Assembly (NCBI RefSeq): GCF_900176115.1
Contig: NZ_FWWR01000009.1
Coordinates: 620,001 to 684,000 of the forward strand
Direction of reading: 5' to 3'
DNA: 64,000 nt
From: Peptoniphilus asaccharolyticus DSM 20463
GTDB lineage: Bacteria > Bacillota > Clostridia > Tissierellales > Peptoniphilaceae
Shown here: one piece after another, positions 1 through 8,919 of the stretch
How the letters are laid out: each line of letters starts with the position of its first letter
Position numbering within the stretch: the first letter of the stretch is position 1
Program-made: the position numbers and the translations under genes
The notes under the pieces: model-generated
The model's database searches: none
What the model was told of the DNA's origin: nothing
Seen by the model: the letters and a program-made list of their open reading frames with translations, nothing else

Positions 1-2430
1 GGTTCATGTGGTGCAGGAATACTTGGGTCAGGTGTAGGCGAAGGATTCTTTTGATCTGTTTCAGGTGGAGTCGTTTTTTCCTCTTGTTTTACTTCATCCA
101 ATACACGTTTTAAATCCCCAATTGCAACATTCATTTCATCTAAGGATTGTCCATTAAGTGCAGCTTCAGCAGTTTTTAGAGTGTTCTCAAATTTTTCTTT
201 TAATTTTGAATCTGGAGACAATTTCTTTGTTTTTGCTTCTTCCACCAAAGTCTTCAGTTCTTCTCTTGCAGCCTTCAAAGTTTCTGCCTTGTTTTTTTCT
301 CTTAGATTATCTTCATTTTTATGGATCGCTTCTTTTTTAATATCATTAATTTCATTAACACTTCCAGCTACATTCAAACGTTCTACATAGCCTTTCACTT
401 CATCTTGTGATAAATTAGAAAGCTTTTCTACTTCCACGATTGCAGCTTTTTTTGCGGCTTCAAGATCTTCTTTTGTCCTACTTCTTTCTTCGTTGATTTT
501 TGTGTATCTTTCAACAATTGCTGTAATTTCGGAAATGTCTCTTACTGCTTTAATTTCCTCAATAGCAGACTCTAGTTCAGATTCACTTAGTTCTTTTAAG
601 TTTGTTACTTTTTCCAAGGCTGCAGCTTTGGCTTTAGATAAATTAATTTCTACCCCCCTCTTATATGCACTTTTTATAGCATCCATTATTTTAGCGTCTT
701 GAATATCTTTTTTGAATTTGCTCTTATCCTCATTTGTTAAGTAAATCAAGTCATCAACTTTTTTGCTGTACTCATTTTTTGCATCTTCAAGCATCTTTTC
801 TTGACTTATTTTCTTGCTCTCTTCTTCATATTTACTTACAATTTTATCAATTTCTACTTTATTACTTGCTTTTTTTAGTTCCTCTTCGGCTTGAGCAAGT
901 TTTTCTTTCGGTAAGTTTGTCAGATTTTTTATTTTATTGAGAGCATCCTTCCTCTGGTCTTCAAGTATTTTTGCTTTTTCATTTTCTATGCTTTTATCTA
1001 AAGCCTTTTGATAAATGGCTTTTACAAAATTTCCTGACTCAGCTTTTTCAACTTCTTCAATAAAGGCCTTTCTATCATTTTCTGAGAGAGCATGGAGTTT
1101 ATTAATTTTATCTTTTGTTTCTTCTTTCAATTTACTCAAATTATTTTTAATACCATTTTCTGCATCAAGATTTCTATATTTCTTGGAAATTTCGGCAATT
1201 TTAGAGTATTCCTTTGCCGTTTTTATTTCTTTTTCTGCCTTAGCTCTTTGTTCATCAGATAGATTATTTAAATTTTTAATTTCTTCCAGAGTTTGATTTC
1301 TAAACTTTTCAAGCTCATCTTTTTCTGAATCTTTTTTCCTTGCCTCTTGGACAAAGCCATTGATTTCTTCCTCAGTGGAGGCGCCTATTACTTTTCCTAT
1401 ATAATTTTGCTTAGTCTTTTCATCAAGTTTTTTTAGAGCTTCAATAATTTTTCTCGCTTCTTGACGCTTAGAAACAAGCTTATCCCTAAGGTTCGGCAGG
1501 ATAATATTTTCTAAAGCATTTACTGCCCGATCCACTTCTTCTTGTGTTCTGTCTTCTTTTTCTAGGTTGTTTTTAATTGTTTCAATTTGTACTTTAAACT
1601 TTTCTTTCTTTTCATCGGGGTAGGTCTTCAGTTCTTCATAAAGTGGGCTTGCTTTTGTCATGTCTACTTTATAAGTTTCAGTCACAAGATTAGAAGAATT
1701 AAAGTTTTCACCTACTTGAGAAAATTTAAATTCCGCATTATTAGGAGTGCTTTTCGGAATAGAATAGAATAATCCGCCATCTACTAATGTAAGGTCTTGA
1801 TTTAATGATGACTTATTAATAGTATATGTTTTTTTTTCATTTCCTTTTACAAGTTTAAGTTGTGGAAATTTATTTTGAATTGGTGTTGGCTCAAGATTCT
1901 TATTATCAGGAAGAGAAATAGTAAAACCTGCCGAGGCATTTGCATTTTTACGCTCTTTAAATTTTACATCAGGTGCTTCATAAGTATTCTTAAAACGCAT
2001 TTTCTTGCTAATGGATTTCCCTTTTCCCTTTTCTTGATGAACAACAACAAATTCATCCCCGATATTTGCTCCATACTCAGTTTGCAACTTTTTCATTGTA
2101 AAGTCGTAGGAAATTGCATTAGCTGTATTTTTTTTATCAAATATGAATTTTTTCCATTTACCATCACTTTTGGTGTGTACAACCATTTCTATAGACCCTG
2201 TCATCTTCGAAGACATCATAATCTTATCTTTTGTTTGCTCCACAATTGGTTCTAAACTTCTTTCTCCCTTAACAGTAATATTACCTACTCTAGTCTCTTT
2301 ATTTCCCTTTACAATATAAAGTTCAATTCTGTCCCCAGCAGTGAATTCTCTAAATAGCATTATAGAACTTCCTACTAGTCCCATGATTTGAACACTAGTG
2401 TAATCTTCTTTAATGTCGTCATTTTTTACA
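1..2430 (-). pseudogene. GA-module surface protein, downstream part (IS-interrupted, runs off window)
   Basis: The minus strand is open from the IS30 edge at 2430 to the window edge. It continues the reading frame of the signal-peptide fragment at 3512-3850 once the element and one 4-bp target repeat are removed. The translation has a beta-rich N-terminal region of about 250 residues, then a FIVAR-like helical segment, then about seven tandem helical units of 50-60 residues with the recurrent pattern 'L..R..A...I..L.NLS...K....I..A', typical of GA (protein G-related albumin-binding) modules. A second FIVAR-like unit and a Pro/Thr-rich linker (PSPTPDPSIPAP) follow. Proteins of this build in Gram-positive anaerobic cocci are cell-surface adhesins or albumin binders; that role is inferred here. 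The 3' end, and so any wall anchor, lies outside the window. Separated from its promoter and start codon by the element, this part is probably not expressed as a surface protein. Confidence 0.85.
2427..2430. repeat. Target-site duplication TACA, left copy (IS30 copy 1)
   Basis: TACA lies directly left of the element and again at 3548-3551 directly right of it. Removing one copy plus the element restores an open reading frame through the surface-protein gene, which supports these boundaries. Confidence 0.8.
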
Positions 2431-3547
2431 GATAATTTATCATAACAAGTGCAACATAAATAAACTCATAGCTAATCAGCTGTGTTAATATGTAAGTGAC
2501 CAAACAAAACATATTAAAAGGAGTGATTAACTATGAGCTATAACCATCTTACCATAGAAGAAAGATCTTGTATTTACCAATTTTTAAATTTAGGAATGAG
2601 TATAAGGAAAATTGCACAAGCACTTAAAAGGTCACCTAGTACAATATCTAGAGAAATTAAAAGAAATTCATCTAAGATAAAAGTTAGTAGGGGAAGTTAC
2701 ACTAAGTACTTTCCGATAAAGGCAAATGATAAATATATTGATAGAAGAAAAGACTGCCATAGAAAAAGTAAATTTTCTAAAGATGTTATTGATTATTTAA
2801 CTGTAAAGATTAACGAACATTGGTCCCCTGAACAAATATCAAATAGAAACACAAATGAGATTCATGAATTACCATCTACATCAACGATATATAGAATGAT
2901 ACACGCCAAAAAGCTGCCAAAAACTAGTATGAAAAATTTGAGAAGAAAAGCTAAATTTAAAAGGCCAGCAGAAGAAAGAGGAAAATTCAATGATAAAGGT
3001 AGAACAATTAAGAAAAGACCTAAAGAGATATACAGAAGGCAAGAATTAGGCCACTGGGAAGCAGATACAGTGGAATCAGGCAGATTAGATCATAAAAGGA
3101 AAAGTAGATGTTGTTTCGTAACTTTAGCAGAAAGAAAATCTAGATATTATATAGCAATCCTAGTTGAAAATAGAAAGTCGGAAAGCGTAACACCAGCAAT
3201 AATAAATGCATTAAAAGATTATCCAAAAGAATTAGTAAAAACAATAACCTTTGATAGAGGTAAAGAATTTTCAGAATTTGAGAAAATAGAAAAAGAATTA
3301 GGATGCAAAACTTATTTTTGTGATCCCTATTGTGCATGGCAAAAAAGGTACAAATGAAAATAGTAACGGACTTTTGAGGGAGTTTTATCCTAAGGGTATG
3401 GATTTATCAGAAGTGAATATTGATGAATTAAATTATAACTTAAGTTTAATGAATAATAGACCTAGAAAATGTATAAAATATAAAACACCTAAAGAAGAAC
3501 TTTTTGGTCTCTTACCATAGGTGTTGCATTTGATTTGACAATTCGTC
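2431..3547 (+). mobile_element. IS30-family insertion sequence, copy 1 (frameshifted)
   Basis: The element is 1117 bp. Its ends are imperfect inverted repeats of about 25 bp: the left end starts GATAATTTATCATAAC, and the right end read inward starts GACGAATTGTCAAATC; both run into TGCAAC. It is flanked by a 4-bp TACA duplication. The same element lies at 29829-30944 (1116 bp). I see two differences between the copies: one extra A in an A-run near 3342-3347, and one G/A change giving Glu or Lys at transposase residue 148. It sits in the plus orientation inside a minus-strand gene. The near-identity of the copies points to recent transposition within this genome. Confidence 0.92.
2533..3520 (+). 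pseudogene. IS30-family transposase, frameshifted
   Basis: This DDE transposase would catalyse cut-and-paste or circle-mediated IS30 transposition. The first 274 codons match the intact copy at 29931: an N-terminal helix-turn-helix (LTIEERSCIYQFLNLGMSIR, residues 6-25), then the first catalytic Asp in GHWEADTVESG and the second in TITFDRGKEFS. At the A-run after the codons for AWQK this copy has six A's where the other has five. Translation shifts and ends at RYK-stop, removing the GTNENSNG segment that holds the catalytic Glu. The lost part is readable in another frame to 3520. A Shine-Dalgarno AAAGGAG precedes the ATG. It is inactive unless the extra A is a sequencing error or is bypassed by slippage. 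Confidence 0.88.
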
Positions 3548-3850
3548 TACAGAATTAACTAGGGTTTTTTTTAGTTGTTCATTACCGATAATAAGCTTCA
3601 TTAGAAGTCTATCTCCAAAAGCAAGTTTATTATCGTCCATTAATTTTTTTGTATTTATATGAAGTTTTGTATCACCAATCTCAGGTGCTTTTGAGAAATA
3701 CATTCTCATTTCCAATTCTTGACTTTGAACCTTTGCTTTATCCAATGTTTCTGACGCTGCTTGGACAATGTTATTAGGTAATGATGTCGCAATTGTGGCG
3801 ATACTCATTGCTAAAGCGAGTGTTCGAATATTTTTTTTGCTTATTCTCAT
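3512..3850 (-). pseudogene. GA-module surface protein, N-terminal fragment with signal peptide
   Basis: This fragment encodes the start of the surface protein found at 1-2430. A basic N-terminus and hydrophobic stretch (KKNIRTLALAMSIATIATSL) end at a likely signal-peptidase site near VQA-AS, about residue 32. About 70 residues of mature protein follow. The native frame runs to 3552 and is then interrupted by the IS30 element; translation continues about 12 codons into the element and stops at 3512. The start codon is well supported by an upstream AAAGGAG at 5 nt spacing and a strong promoter. If expressed it would release a short secreted stub without GA modules. Confidence 0.85.
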
Positions 3851-3882
3851 AGGCTCTCCTTTTAATTTATTTTTTTCAATTC

Positions 3883-3912
3883 ATAATATAATAGATTCTT
3901 TTTAACTGTCAA
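3883..3912 (-). promoter_or_regulatory. Promoter of the surface-protein gene
   Basis: Read on the minus strand: TTGACA (3907-3912), then 18 bp, then TATTAT (3883-3888). A 16-bp alternative is TATATT. A consensus -35 and near-consensus -10 lie about 35 bp upstream of the start codon. The promoter survives the insertion and now drives only the truncated fragment. Confidence 0.75.
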
Positions 3913-4530
3913 TAAAATTTTTACATTTTCTCAAAAAATTTTATGTAAAAAAATTAAAAGTAACTTCTAGGAATTTAGTCATATATATAATGAGTAAAAA
4001 GAAGTCTTGGATGTGGATATAGGTGAAAAATAATAATATTAATTTGTTAGCTTTTTATGATCTACTTTCAAATAGAATTTAAGTCCATTATTCTAGACTT
4101 CTAAAAATTAATGGTAATCATATCCCTAGTAAAAAATATACTATTAATTTAAGAAAAAAAGTATGATTGTTAGTCTTGTGGTCGTCCTTTTGAAAGAGAT
4201 TTTGATTTTATTGCTTAATCCTAGTGCCGTGAATAATATGCTTGTTTTTACTACTCTTGCTGAGTTTGACGAGTCTATTCTATCTTTTCTATTCCTAAAA
4301 ACTTTAATATTTCTTCTAAGCTTAGAACCTATTTTAAGAGAAGCAGGAGTCTATTAAGAAGGCCTGCTTATATTCTAACTTCTGATTTAAAAAATATTTT
4401 TACTTGTAAGTAATGATGGGGAAATGGATAAAAAATTCAAAACCCTAGTGTTTTTTGTTTCCTATGTTCATTTTTAGAATTATTAGTTGCTTTAGAATTG
4501 ATAGTTTGATTAGCATATATGTTCTAATTT
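3913..4530. other. Intergenic region with no convincing intact gene
   Basis: About 620 bp between the surface-protein promoter and the DsbA-like gene. Every frame on both strands is broken by stops. Short open stretches exist, such as a 64-codon plus-strand one at 4163-4357 of hydrophobic, low-complexity composition, but none has a ribosome binding site or a protein I recognise. On the minus strand an approximately 58-codon run ending near 4160 is rich in Lys/Arg/Ser and could be decayed coding sequence. I read the region as gene debris. Confidence 0.5.
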
Positions 4531-4541
4531 CTACATAAAAA

Positions 4542-4566
4542 GAGAGACTCGAGTTAACAAGTCTCC
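4542..4566 (-). terminator. Intrinsic terminator of the DsbA-like gene
   Basis: On the minus strand GAGACT (4560-4565) and AGTCTC (4544-4549) form a stem across a 10-nt loop, followed by a T-rich run. The stop codon of the gene lies inside the loop. Confidence 0.55.
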
Positions 4567-5414
4567 CCAATATTTGATATAGAGCCAAACTTTATCTCCT
4601 TAGTATCTCCTACAATCTTAATTTCAACTAAATTATTCTCCTTCAAATTATTTAAAGTATTCTTTACAAGCTCCTCATCTGTAAATAACTCATATATCTC
4701 AGGCAAAAACACTCTCTTGTATTTCTTTATAAAATCAAAAATATTTTCTTCACTCTGCTCTATTTCAATTGGTTTTAAATCTGAATGCTCAAATATAAAA
4801 TTTAACAATTCTTCTTTAGATTTATATCCTTTAATAAGAAATTCTCTTCCCTTTTCATTAACATACATAAAATTTGGAAAAGCTTCAAGCCTTCTGTCAA
4901 AAGTGCTCATCCTATCTTCTAAGAAACTTTGATTAGAATTTTCTTCAAAACTTTCTAAAAACTCTTCAAAGTCTATTCCAACTTCATTTAAAAGTGGTTC
5001 AATGTTTTTTACTTGCATAGTATCTATTCCATCAACTATTGTGGCTTCTCTTAATTTTCTTAAAAATAAATTTGCCTTATCAGACGAAGTTTCTCTTGCT
5101 GCAATAAAAAACTTATCCAATTTATTTGTACTCGGATTTTCTCTTGAAAGTAAATTCGGAATATCTTTAGACACAGGCATCTTGTGAATTGTTGAACCAG
5201 CTGTCCAAATTCGTCTTAGTATTCCATTTGCCGTTTCATTTGAGTCCTGATCTTTCATGTTCATAGGCAAAATATCATGGTAATCAGAAATCATTCCTCC
5301 CATTATATTTTCAAATTCAATTTTATTTCCAAATAAATAATCTATTGCTCTTAATACTTTCTCTTGCCCCCAAGACCATGTGCATACAACATCTGAAAAA
5401 ATATATATCTTCAT
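4554..5414 (-). CDS. DsbA-family thioredoxin-fold protein (SpxH-like)
   Basis: A 286-residue cytoplasmic protein with no signal peptide. It opens with a beta strand and FSDVVCTWSWGQEKVLRAI, the position where DsbA-fold proteins carry their active-site Cys; here one Cys is followed by T-W-S-W rather than C-x-x-C. The middle has the helical insertion of the family, and near residue 185 MYVNEKGREFLIKGYKSKEE resembles the second half of the fold with its cis-Pro loop (EAFPNFMYV). The length and single-Cys arrangement recall SpxH/YjbH, the ClpXP adaptor for Spx, and FrnE-type oxidoreductases. I cannot decide between an adaptor and a redox role. It is monocistronic, with GAGGTAG as Shine-Dalgarno and its own terminator. 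Confidence 0.7.
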   Translation of the reverse strand: MKIYIFSDVVCTWSWGQEKVLRAIDYLFGNKIEFENIMGGMISDYHDILPMNMKDQDSNETANGILRRIWTAGSTIHKMPVSKDIPNLLSRENPSTNKLDKFFIAARETSSDKANLFLRKLREATIVDGIDTMQVKNIEPLLNEVGIDFEEFLESFEENSNQSFLEDRMSTFDRRLEAFPNFMYVNEKGREFLIKGYKSKEELLNFIFEHSDLKPIEIEQSEENIFDFIKKYKRVFLPEIYELFTDEELVKNTLNNLKENNLVEIKIVGDTKEIKFGSISNIGETC

Positions 5415-5448
5415 AACTCTACCTCAATTTAAATTTCATACTCATACT

Positions 5449-5454
5449 ATTATA
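5449..5454 (-). promoter_or_regulatory. Candidate -10 box for the DsbA-like gene
   Basis: TATAAT on the minus strand about 35 bp upstream of the ATG. No good -35 is visible at the expected distance, so this rests on the -10 match alone. Confidence 0.35.
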
Positions 5455-5565
5455 GCCTATCATCTATTTTTATAAAATGTTTATACATTTTTTATATGTA
5501 ACTGTTATTTTAAATTTTATCTAACAAATCCCTTTATATAGACGTTTATACCCCTATGATGAAGT

Positions 5566-5623
5566 TTTCTATATATTGTATTTATCACACTTTCTAATTG
5601 AATATCACCACCATATATAGTAT
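5566..5623 (+). promoter_or_regulatory. Two NrdR-box-like sites upstream of nrdD
   Basis: Box 1 at 5566-5581 reads, on the minus strand, ATACAATATATAGAAA. Box 2 at 5608-5623 reads CCACCATATATAGTAT. Both match the NrdR consensus acaCwAtATaTwGtgt in its core (C-x-AtATaTaG). Their starts are 42 bp apart, four helical turns, so both would face the same side of the DNA. NrdR represses ribonucleotide reductase operons when dATP is high. Box 2 lies between and over the promoter elements, a typical repressing position. No nrdR gene is in this window. Confidence 0.7.
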
Positions 5624-5626
5624 ACT
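5598..5626 (+). promoter_or_regulatory. nrdDG promoter
   Basis: TTGAAT (5598-5603), 17 bp, TATACT (5621-5626). The -10 region overlaps the second NrdR-box-like site. Transcription would start near 5633, giving a 40-nt leader. Confidence 0.7.
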
Positions 5627-5672
5627 AATTGAAGTAAATAAAAGATGAAAACTATGAGATTGAAAGGATTGG

Positions 5673-7802
5673 GTGGCAATGTTAGAGGTTATTAAGAGAA
5701 ATGGCAAGAAAGCTGATTTCAATAGGGAAAAAATAGAAATTGCAATTGAGAAAGCAATGAACTCAATGAGCGGAGTTTGCATAGAAGGACAAGCTGAAAA
5801 AATAGCTTTAGAAATTGAAGAGCAAGCTATGCTAAGTAAAGAACCAATGTCTATTTCAACAATAGAAGAGCTTGTATATTATAAATTGATTGCATATAAT
5901 AACCCAGCCACTGCAAGAGCTTACGAAAATTATAAGGCTGTGCAATCCTATAAGAGAGAACAAAATACAACAGATAATGAAATATTGGGTTTATTAAATC
6001 AAACTAATGTAGACATAATGGATGAAAATTCAAATAAGAATGCCATCATAGCCTCAACTCAACGTGACTTAATTGCCGGCGAAGTTTCAAAAGACATTGC
6101 TAAACGTAAAATGATTCCGGCTGATTTGGTTGATGCTCATGAATGTGGAGCAATTCATATACATGATATGGACTACATAATTCAACCTATCTTTAATTGT
6201 TGCTTAGTAAATATTAAAGATATGTTAGACAACGGAACAGTAGTCAATGGAAAAATGATTGAAACTCCTAAATCTTTCCAAGTTGCTTGTAATGTTATGA
6301 CTCAAATCATAGCTCAAATAGCATCTAATCAATATGGTGGACAAAGTATAAACATAGCTTGTCTTGGAAAATATTTAAGACGTTCTTATGACAAAAACTT
6401 AACTCTTGCCATAGATACGCTTGGAGATATAAAACTTGCTGAAAAAATGGCAACAAAAATGACTCAAAAAGACTTGGAAAGTGGAATTCAAACTATCCAA
6501 TATCAAATAAATACTCTAATGACATCAAATGGTCAAGCTCCTTTTGTAACTCTATTTATGCAACTTGAGGACAATGACCCTTACATTGATGAAATTGCTC
6601 AAATTATTGAAGAAATTTTAAAACAAAGAATACAAGGTATTAAAAACGATGCGGGTGTTTATGTTACACCAGCATTCCCTAAATTAATCTATGTGCTTGA
6701 CGAAAACAATGTTAAGCCGGATTCTAAATACTACTATTTAACTTCATTAGCTATTAGATGTACTGCTAAGAGAATGTATCCAGATTACATTTCTGCTAAG
6801 AAAATGAAGAACAACTACGAAGGAAATGTATTTAGTCCTATGGGATGTCGTGCATTCTTACCACCTTGGAAAAATAAAAAGGGTGCTTACCAATTTGAAG
6901 GACGATTCAACATGGGTGCTTGCTCATTAAACTTACCTCAAATAGCAATCCTTGCCAGCGGAGACGAATCAAAGTTCTTTGAAATATTAGAAAAGAGACT
7001 TGAACTTGTTAAGAGAGTTGGACTTTTGAGATATGAACACCTAAAGAAAGTAAATTCAGACTCTTCACCTATTCACTGGCAACACGGTGCCATTGCAAGA
7101 CTTGGAAAACATGAGTCAATAGCTCCACTTCTTGAAAACGGATATTCTACTGTTTCTATGGGGTACATTGGAATATATGAAGCAACTTACTTAATTAAAG
7201 GCGTTTCTCATACAGACCCTAAGGGATATGATTTTGCAATGAAAATTATGGACAGCTTAAACAATGCTGTTAAGAGATGGACTGAGGAAACTGGTATTAA
7301 GTTTACTCTATATGCAACTCCTGCTGAGTCACTTACAAATAGATTTGCAAGCATAGACAGGGATAGATTTGGAGTTATAGAAAATGTAACTGACAAAGGC
7401 TACTATACAAACTCTTTCCATGTTGATGTAAGAGAAGATATATCTGCTTTTGAAAAATTTGCCTTTGAATCTAAATTCCAAGACAGATCAACTGGTGGAT
7501 GTATATCCTATGTTGAAATTCCTAACATGTCACATAACTTAGAAGCACTTGAAACTATAGTTAGATACATCTACGACAACATTCAATATGCAGAATTCAA
7601 CACTAAGAGCGATTACTGTGCAGAATGTGGCTATGATGGAGAAATCAAACTAAATGCCGATCATGAATGGGAATGCCCACAATGTCATAATAAAGATAAA
7701 TCTACTCTAACTGTTGTAAGACGTACTTGCGGCTACCTTGGAGAGAACTTCTGGAATGAAGGAAGAACTAAGGAAATCAATGATAGAGTGTTGCATATCT
7801 AA
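5673..7802 (+). CDS. nrdD: Anaerobic ribonucleoside-triphosphate reductase
   Basis: Class III ribonucleotide reductase makes dNTPs from NTPs using a glycyl radical and formate, and works only without oxygen. It has 709 residues from the GTG at 5673, which sits 5 nt after AAAGG; an ATG two codons on is also possible. An N-terminal ATP-cone (LEVIKRNGKKADFNREKIE) gives allosteric dATP/ATP control. The central glycyl-radical-enzyme barrel follows. Near residues 648-673 two Cys pairs (CAECG and CPQC) form the zinc site. The C-terminal RTCGYLGENFW carries the radical Gly at about residue 687. It overlaps nrdG in a TAATG junction, so the two are co-translated. NrdR-like boxes upstream suggest nucleotide-responsive repression. 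Confidence 0.97.
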   Translation: MAMLEVIKRNGKKADFNREKIEIAIEKAMNSMSGVCIEGQAEKIALEIEEQAMLSKEPMSISTIEELVYYKLIAYNNPATARAYENYKAVQSYKREQNTTDNEILGLLNQTNVDIMDENSNKNAIIASTQRDLIAGEVSKDIAKRKMIPADLVDAHECGAIHIHDMDYIIQPIFNCCLVNIKDMLDNGTVVNGKMIETPKSFQVACNVMTQIIAQIASNQYGGQSINIACLGKYLRRSYDKNLTLAIDTLGDIKLAEKMATKMTQKDLESGIQTIQYQINTLMTSNGQAPFVTLFMQLEDNDPYIDEIAQIIEEILKQRIQGIKNDAGVYVTPAFPKLIYVLDENNVKPDSKYYYLTSLAIRCTAKRMYPDYISAKKMKNNYEGNVFSPMGCRAFLPPWKNKKGAYQFEGRFNMGACSLNLPQIAILASGDESKFFEILEKRLELVKRVGLLRYEHLKKVNSDSSPIHWQHGAIARLGKHESIAPLLENGYSTVSMGYIGIYEATYLIKGVSHTDPKGYDFAMKIMDSLNNAVKRWTEETGIKFTLYATPAESLTNRFASIDRDRFGVIENVTDKGYYTNSFHVDVREDISAFEKFAFESKFQDRSTGGCISYVEIPNMSHNLEALETIVRYIYDNIQYAEFNTKSDYCAECGYDGEIKLNADHEWECPQCHNKDKSTLTVVRRTCGYLGENFWNEGRTKEINDRVLHI

Positions 7803-8296
7803 TGCGCTACGGACAAATAAGACGATATGATGTTGCAAATGGCCCTGGAATAAGAACAAGTTTCTTTGTAACTGGTTGCACTCACCACTGCCCTGAATGC
7901 TTTAATCAAGAATATCAAGATTTTAAAGCCGGAGAGCTTTGGACAGACGAACAAACGTCTGAAGTTATAGAGCACTTAACTGAGTCTGTTAACAACGGGC
8001 TAACTATACTTGGTGGCGAACCGTTTCAAAATGTTCCCGACCTTACATCCGTTGTAAAAAAAATAAAAAAATATACCAACAAGTCCATTTGGATTTATTC
8101 CGGATATACATTTGAACAAATATTAGAAAACGATAAAAAATTTGAACTCTTAAAACTTTGCGATGTGCTCGTAGATGGTCTATTTGTAAATGAATTAAAA
8201 GATTTAAGTTTAAAATTTAGGGGTTCATCAAATCAGAGAATTATAGATATAAAAAAATCACTTGAACTAAATCAAGTGATCATATACGAAATATAA
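7802..8296 (+). CDS. nrdG: Anaerobic RNR activating protein (radical SAM)
   Basis: A radical-SAM activase that abstracts hydrogen from the Gly radical site of NrdD. It has 164 residues, normal for the family. The 4Fe-4S cluster motif is C26-x3-C30-x2-C33 in VTGCTHHCPEC, and the SAM-binding GGEP (LTILGGEPF) follows near residue 75. The start codon overlaps the nrdD stop (TAATG). A terminator follows directly, so nrdDG is a two-gene operon. Confidence 0.97.
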   Translation: MRYGQIRRYDVANGPGIRTSFFVTGCTHHCPECFNQEYQDFKAGELWTDEQTSEVIEHLTESVNNGLTILGGEPFQNVPDLTSVVKKIKKYTNKSIWIYSGYTFEQILENDKKFELLKLCDVLVDGLFVNELKDLSLKFRGSSNQRIIDIKKSLELNQVIIYEI

Positions 8297-8320
8297 AGGA
8301 GCTATGTAGCTCCTTTTTAT
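8295..8320 (+). terminator. Terminator after nrdG (possibly bidirectional)
   Basis: Arms AAAGGAGCTA (8295-8304) and TAGCTCCTTT (8307-8316) with a tight TG centre, followed by TTA. The minus-strand ribH remnant ends at 8317 and has an A-rich mirror on that side, so the hairpin may serve both genes. Confidence 0.8.
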
Positions 8321-8788
8321 ATGTTTTCTATTTCTTTCAACAGATTAATTGATTCTATAACTGTCATTGCAGCATCGTATCCTTTGTTTCCCGCTTTTGT
8401 TCCCGCTCTTTCTATGGCCTGCTCTATAGATTCTGTTGTGAGAACTCCAAATGCAACTGGCAAGTTTGTATCCAAAGATATCTTCGCCACGCCTTTTGAA
8501 ACTTCACTACATACATAATCGAAGTGTGGTGTACTACCTCTTATTACTACTCCAAGACATATAAATGCCATCATAATTTTGTGTATTGGCCAATTTTTGT
8601 GCGAAAAGTGGTATCTCAAATGCTCCCAGCACCCAACATACTGTTATATTTTCTTCTTCTAATTCATGTCTTTTTAAACAATCCACCGCTCCCCCGAATA
8701 GCTCAGATGTTATAAATTCATTAAATCTACTGGCTACAATTGCAACTTTACTTCCCTTTGCTGAATAATTTCCCTCTAAAATTCTCAT
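8317..8788 (-). pseudogene. ribH: 6,7-dimethyl-8-ribityllumazine synthase, frameshifted
   Basis: Lumazine synthase joins a ribityl-aminouracil and a C4 phosphate in the penultimate step of riboflavin synthesis. The N-terminal half (MRILEGNYSAKGSKVAIVAS onward, with SRFNEFIT and GAFEIPL) lies in one frame from the ATG at 8786-8788 to the codons for NTQNYD. The C-terminal half ([17 protein letters not shown], with the catalytic-site His, then [11 protein letters not shown]) lies in the next frame. One extra G near 8567, in the run coding NYD-[G]-AFIC, accounts for the shift. Together the halves give about 156 residues, the normal length. An FMN riboswitch precedes the gene and no other rib gene is adjacent. 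It is broken as read, although a sequencing error cannot be excluded. Confidence 0.9.
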
Positions 8789-8822
8789 TACATTAAATGA
8801 AACAAAATCATAATTTCTACAC

Positions 8823-8848
8823 AAAAAAACCGAAGCTCTTAGAGCTCC
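8823..8848 (-). terminator. Riboswitch-linked terminator upstream of ribH
   Basis: On the minus strand GGAGCTC (8842-8848), loop TAA, GAGCTTC (8832-8838), then GG and seven T's. It lies between the FMN aptamer and ribH, where the expression platform is expected. FMN binding would favour this hairpin and stop transcription. Confidence 0.75.
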
Positions 8849-8919
8849 AGATGGATGACAAATTAAGACAAAACAATTATAAATCCACAAGAGCGTGAAA
8901 ATATAATTATCTCCCCTAA

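Noticed and set aside
1-1500. CRISPR-like regular repeats from the periodic GA modules
   Set aside because: The periodicity is at protein level with diverged DNA; there are no identical direct repeats or spacers.
158-2255. Many plus-strand open frames rich in Leu/Phe/Ser opposite the surface-protein gene
   Set aside because: They are antisense shadows of the Lys/Glu-rich GA-module coding strand, lack ribosome sites and have no recognisable family.
3320-3520. Separate 66-codon gene at the end of IS30 copy 1
   Set aside because: It is the out-of-frame tail of the transposase after the extra A, as shown by the intact copy.
2533-3520. Programmed frameshifting in the IS30 transposase
   Set aside because: The second copy reads through in a single frame, so no frameshift is needed; the difference is a mutation or error.
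4163-4357. 64-codon plus-strand frame in the spacer
   Set aside because: Low-complexity hydrophobic composition and no Shine-Dalgarno; not supportable as a gene.
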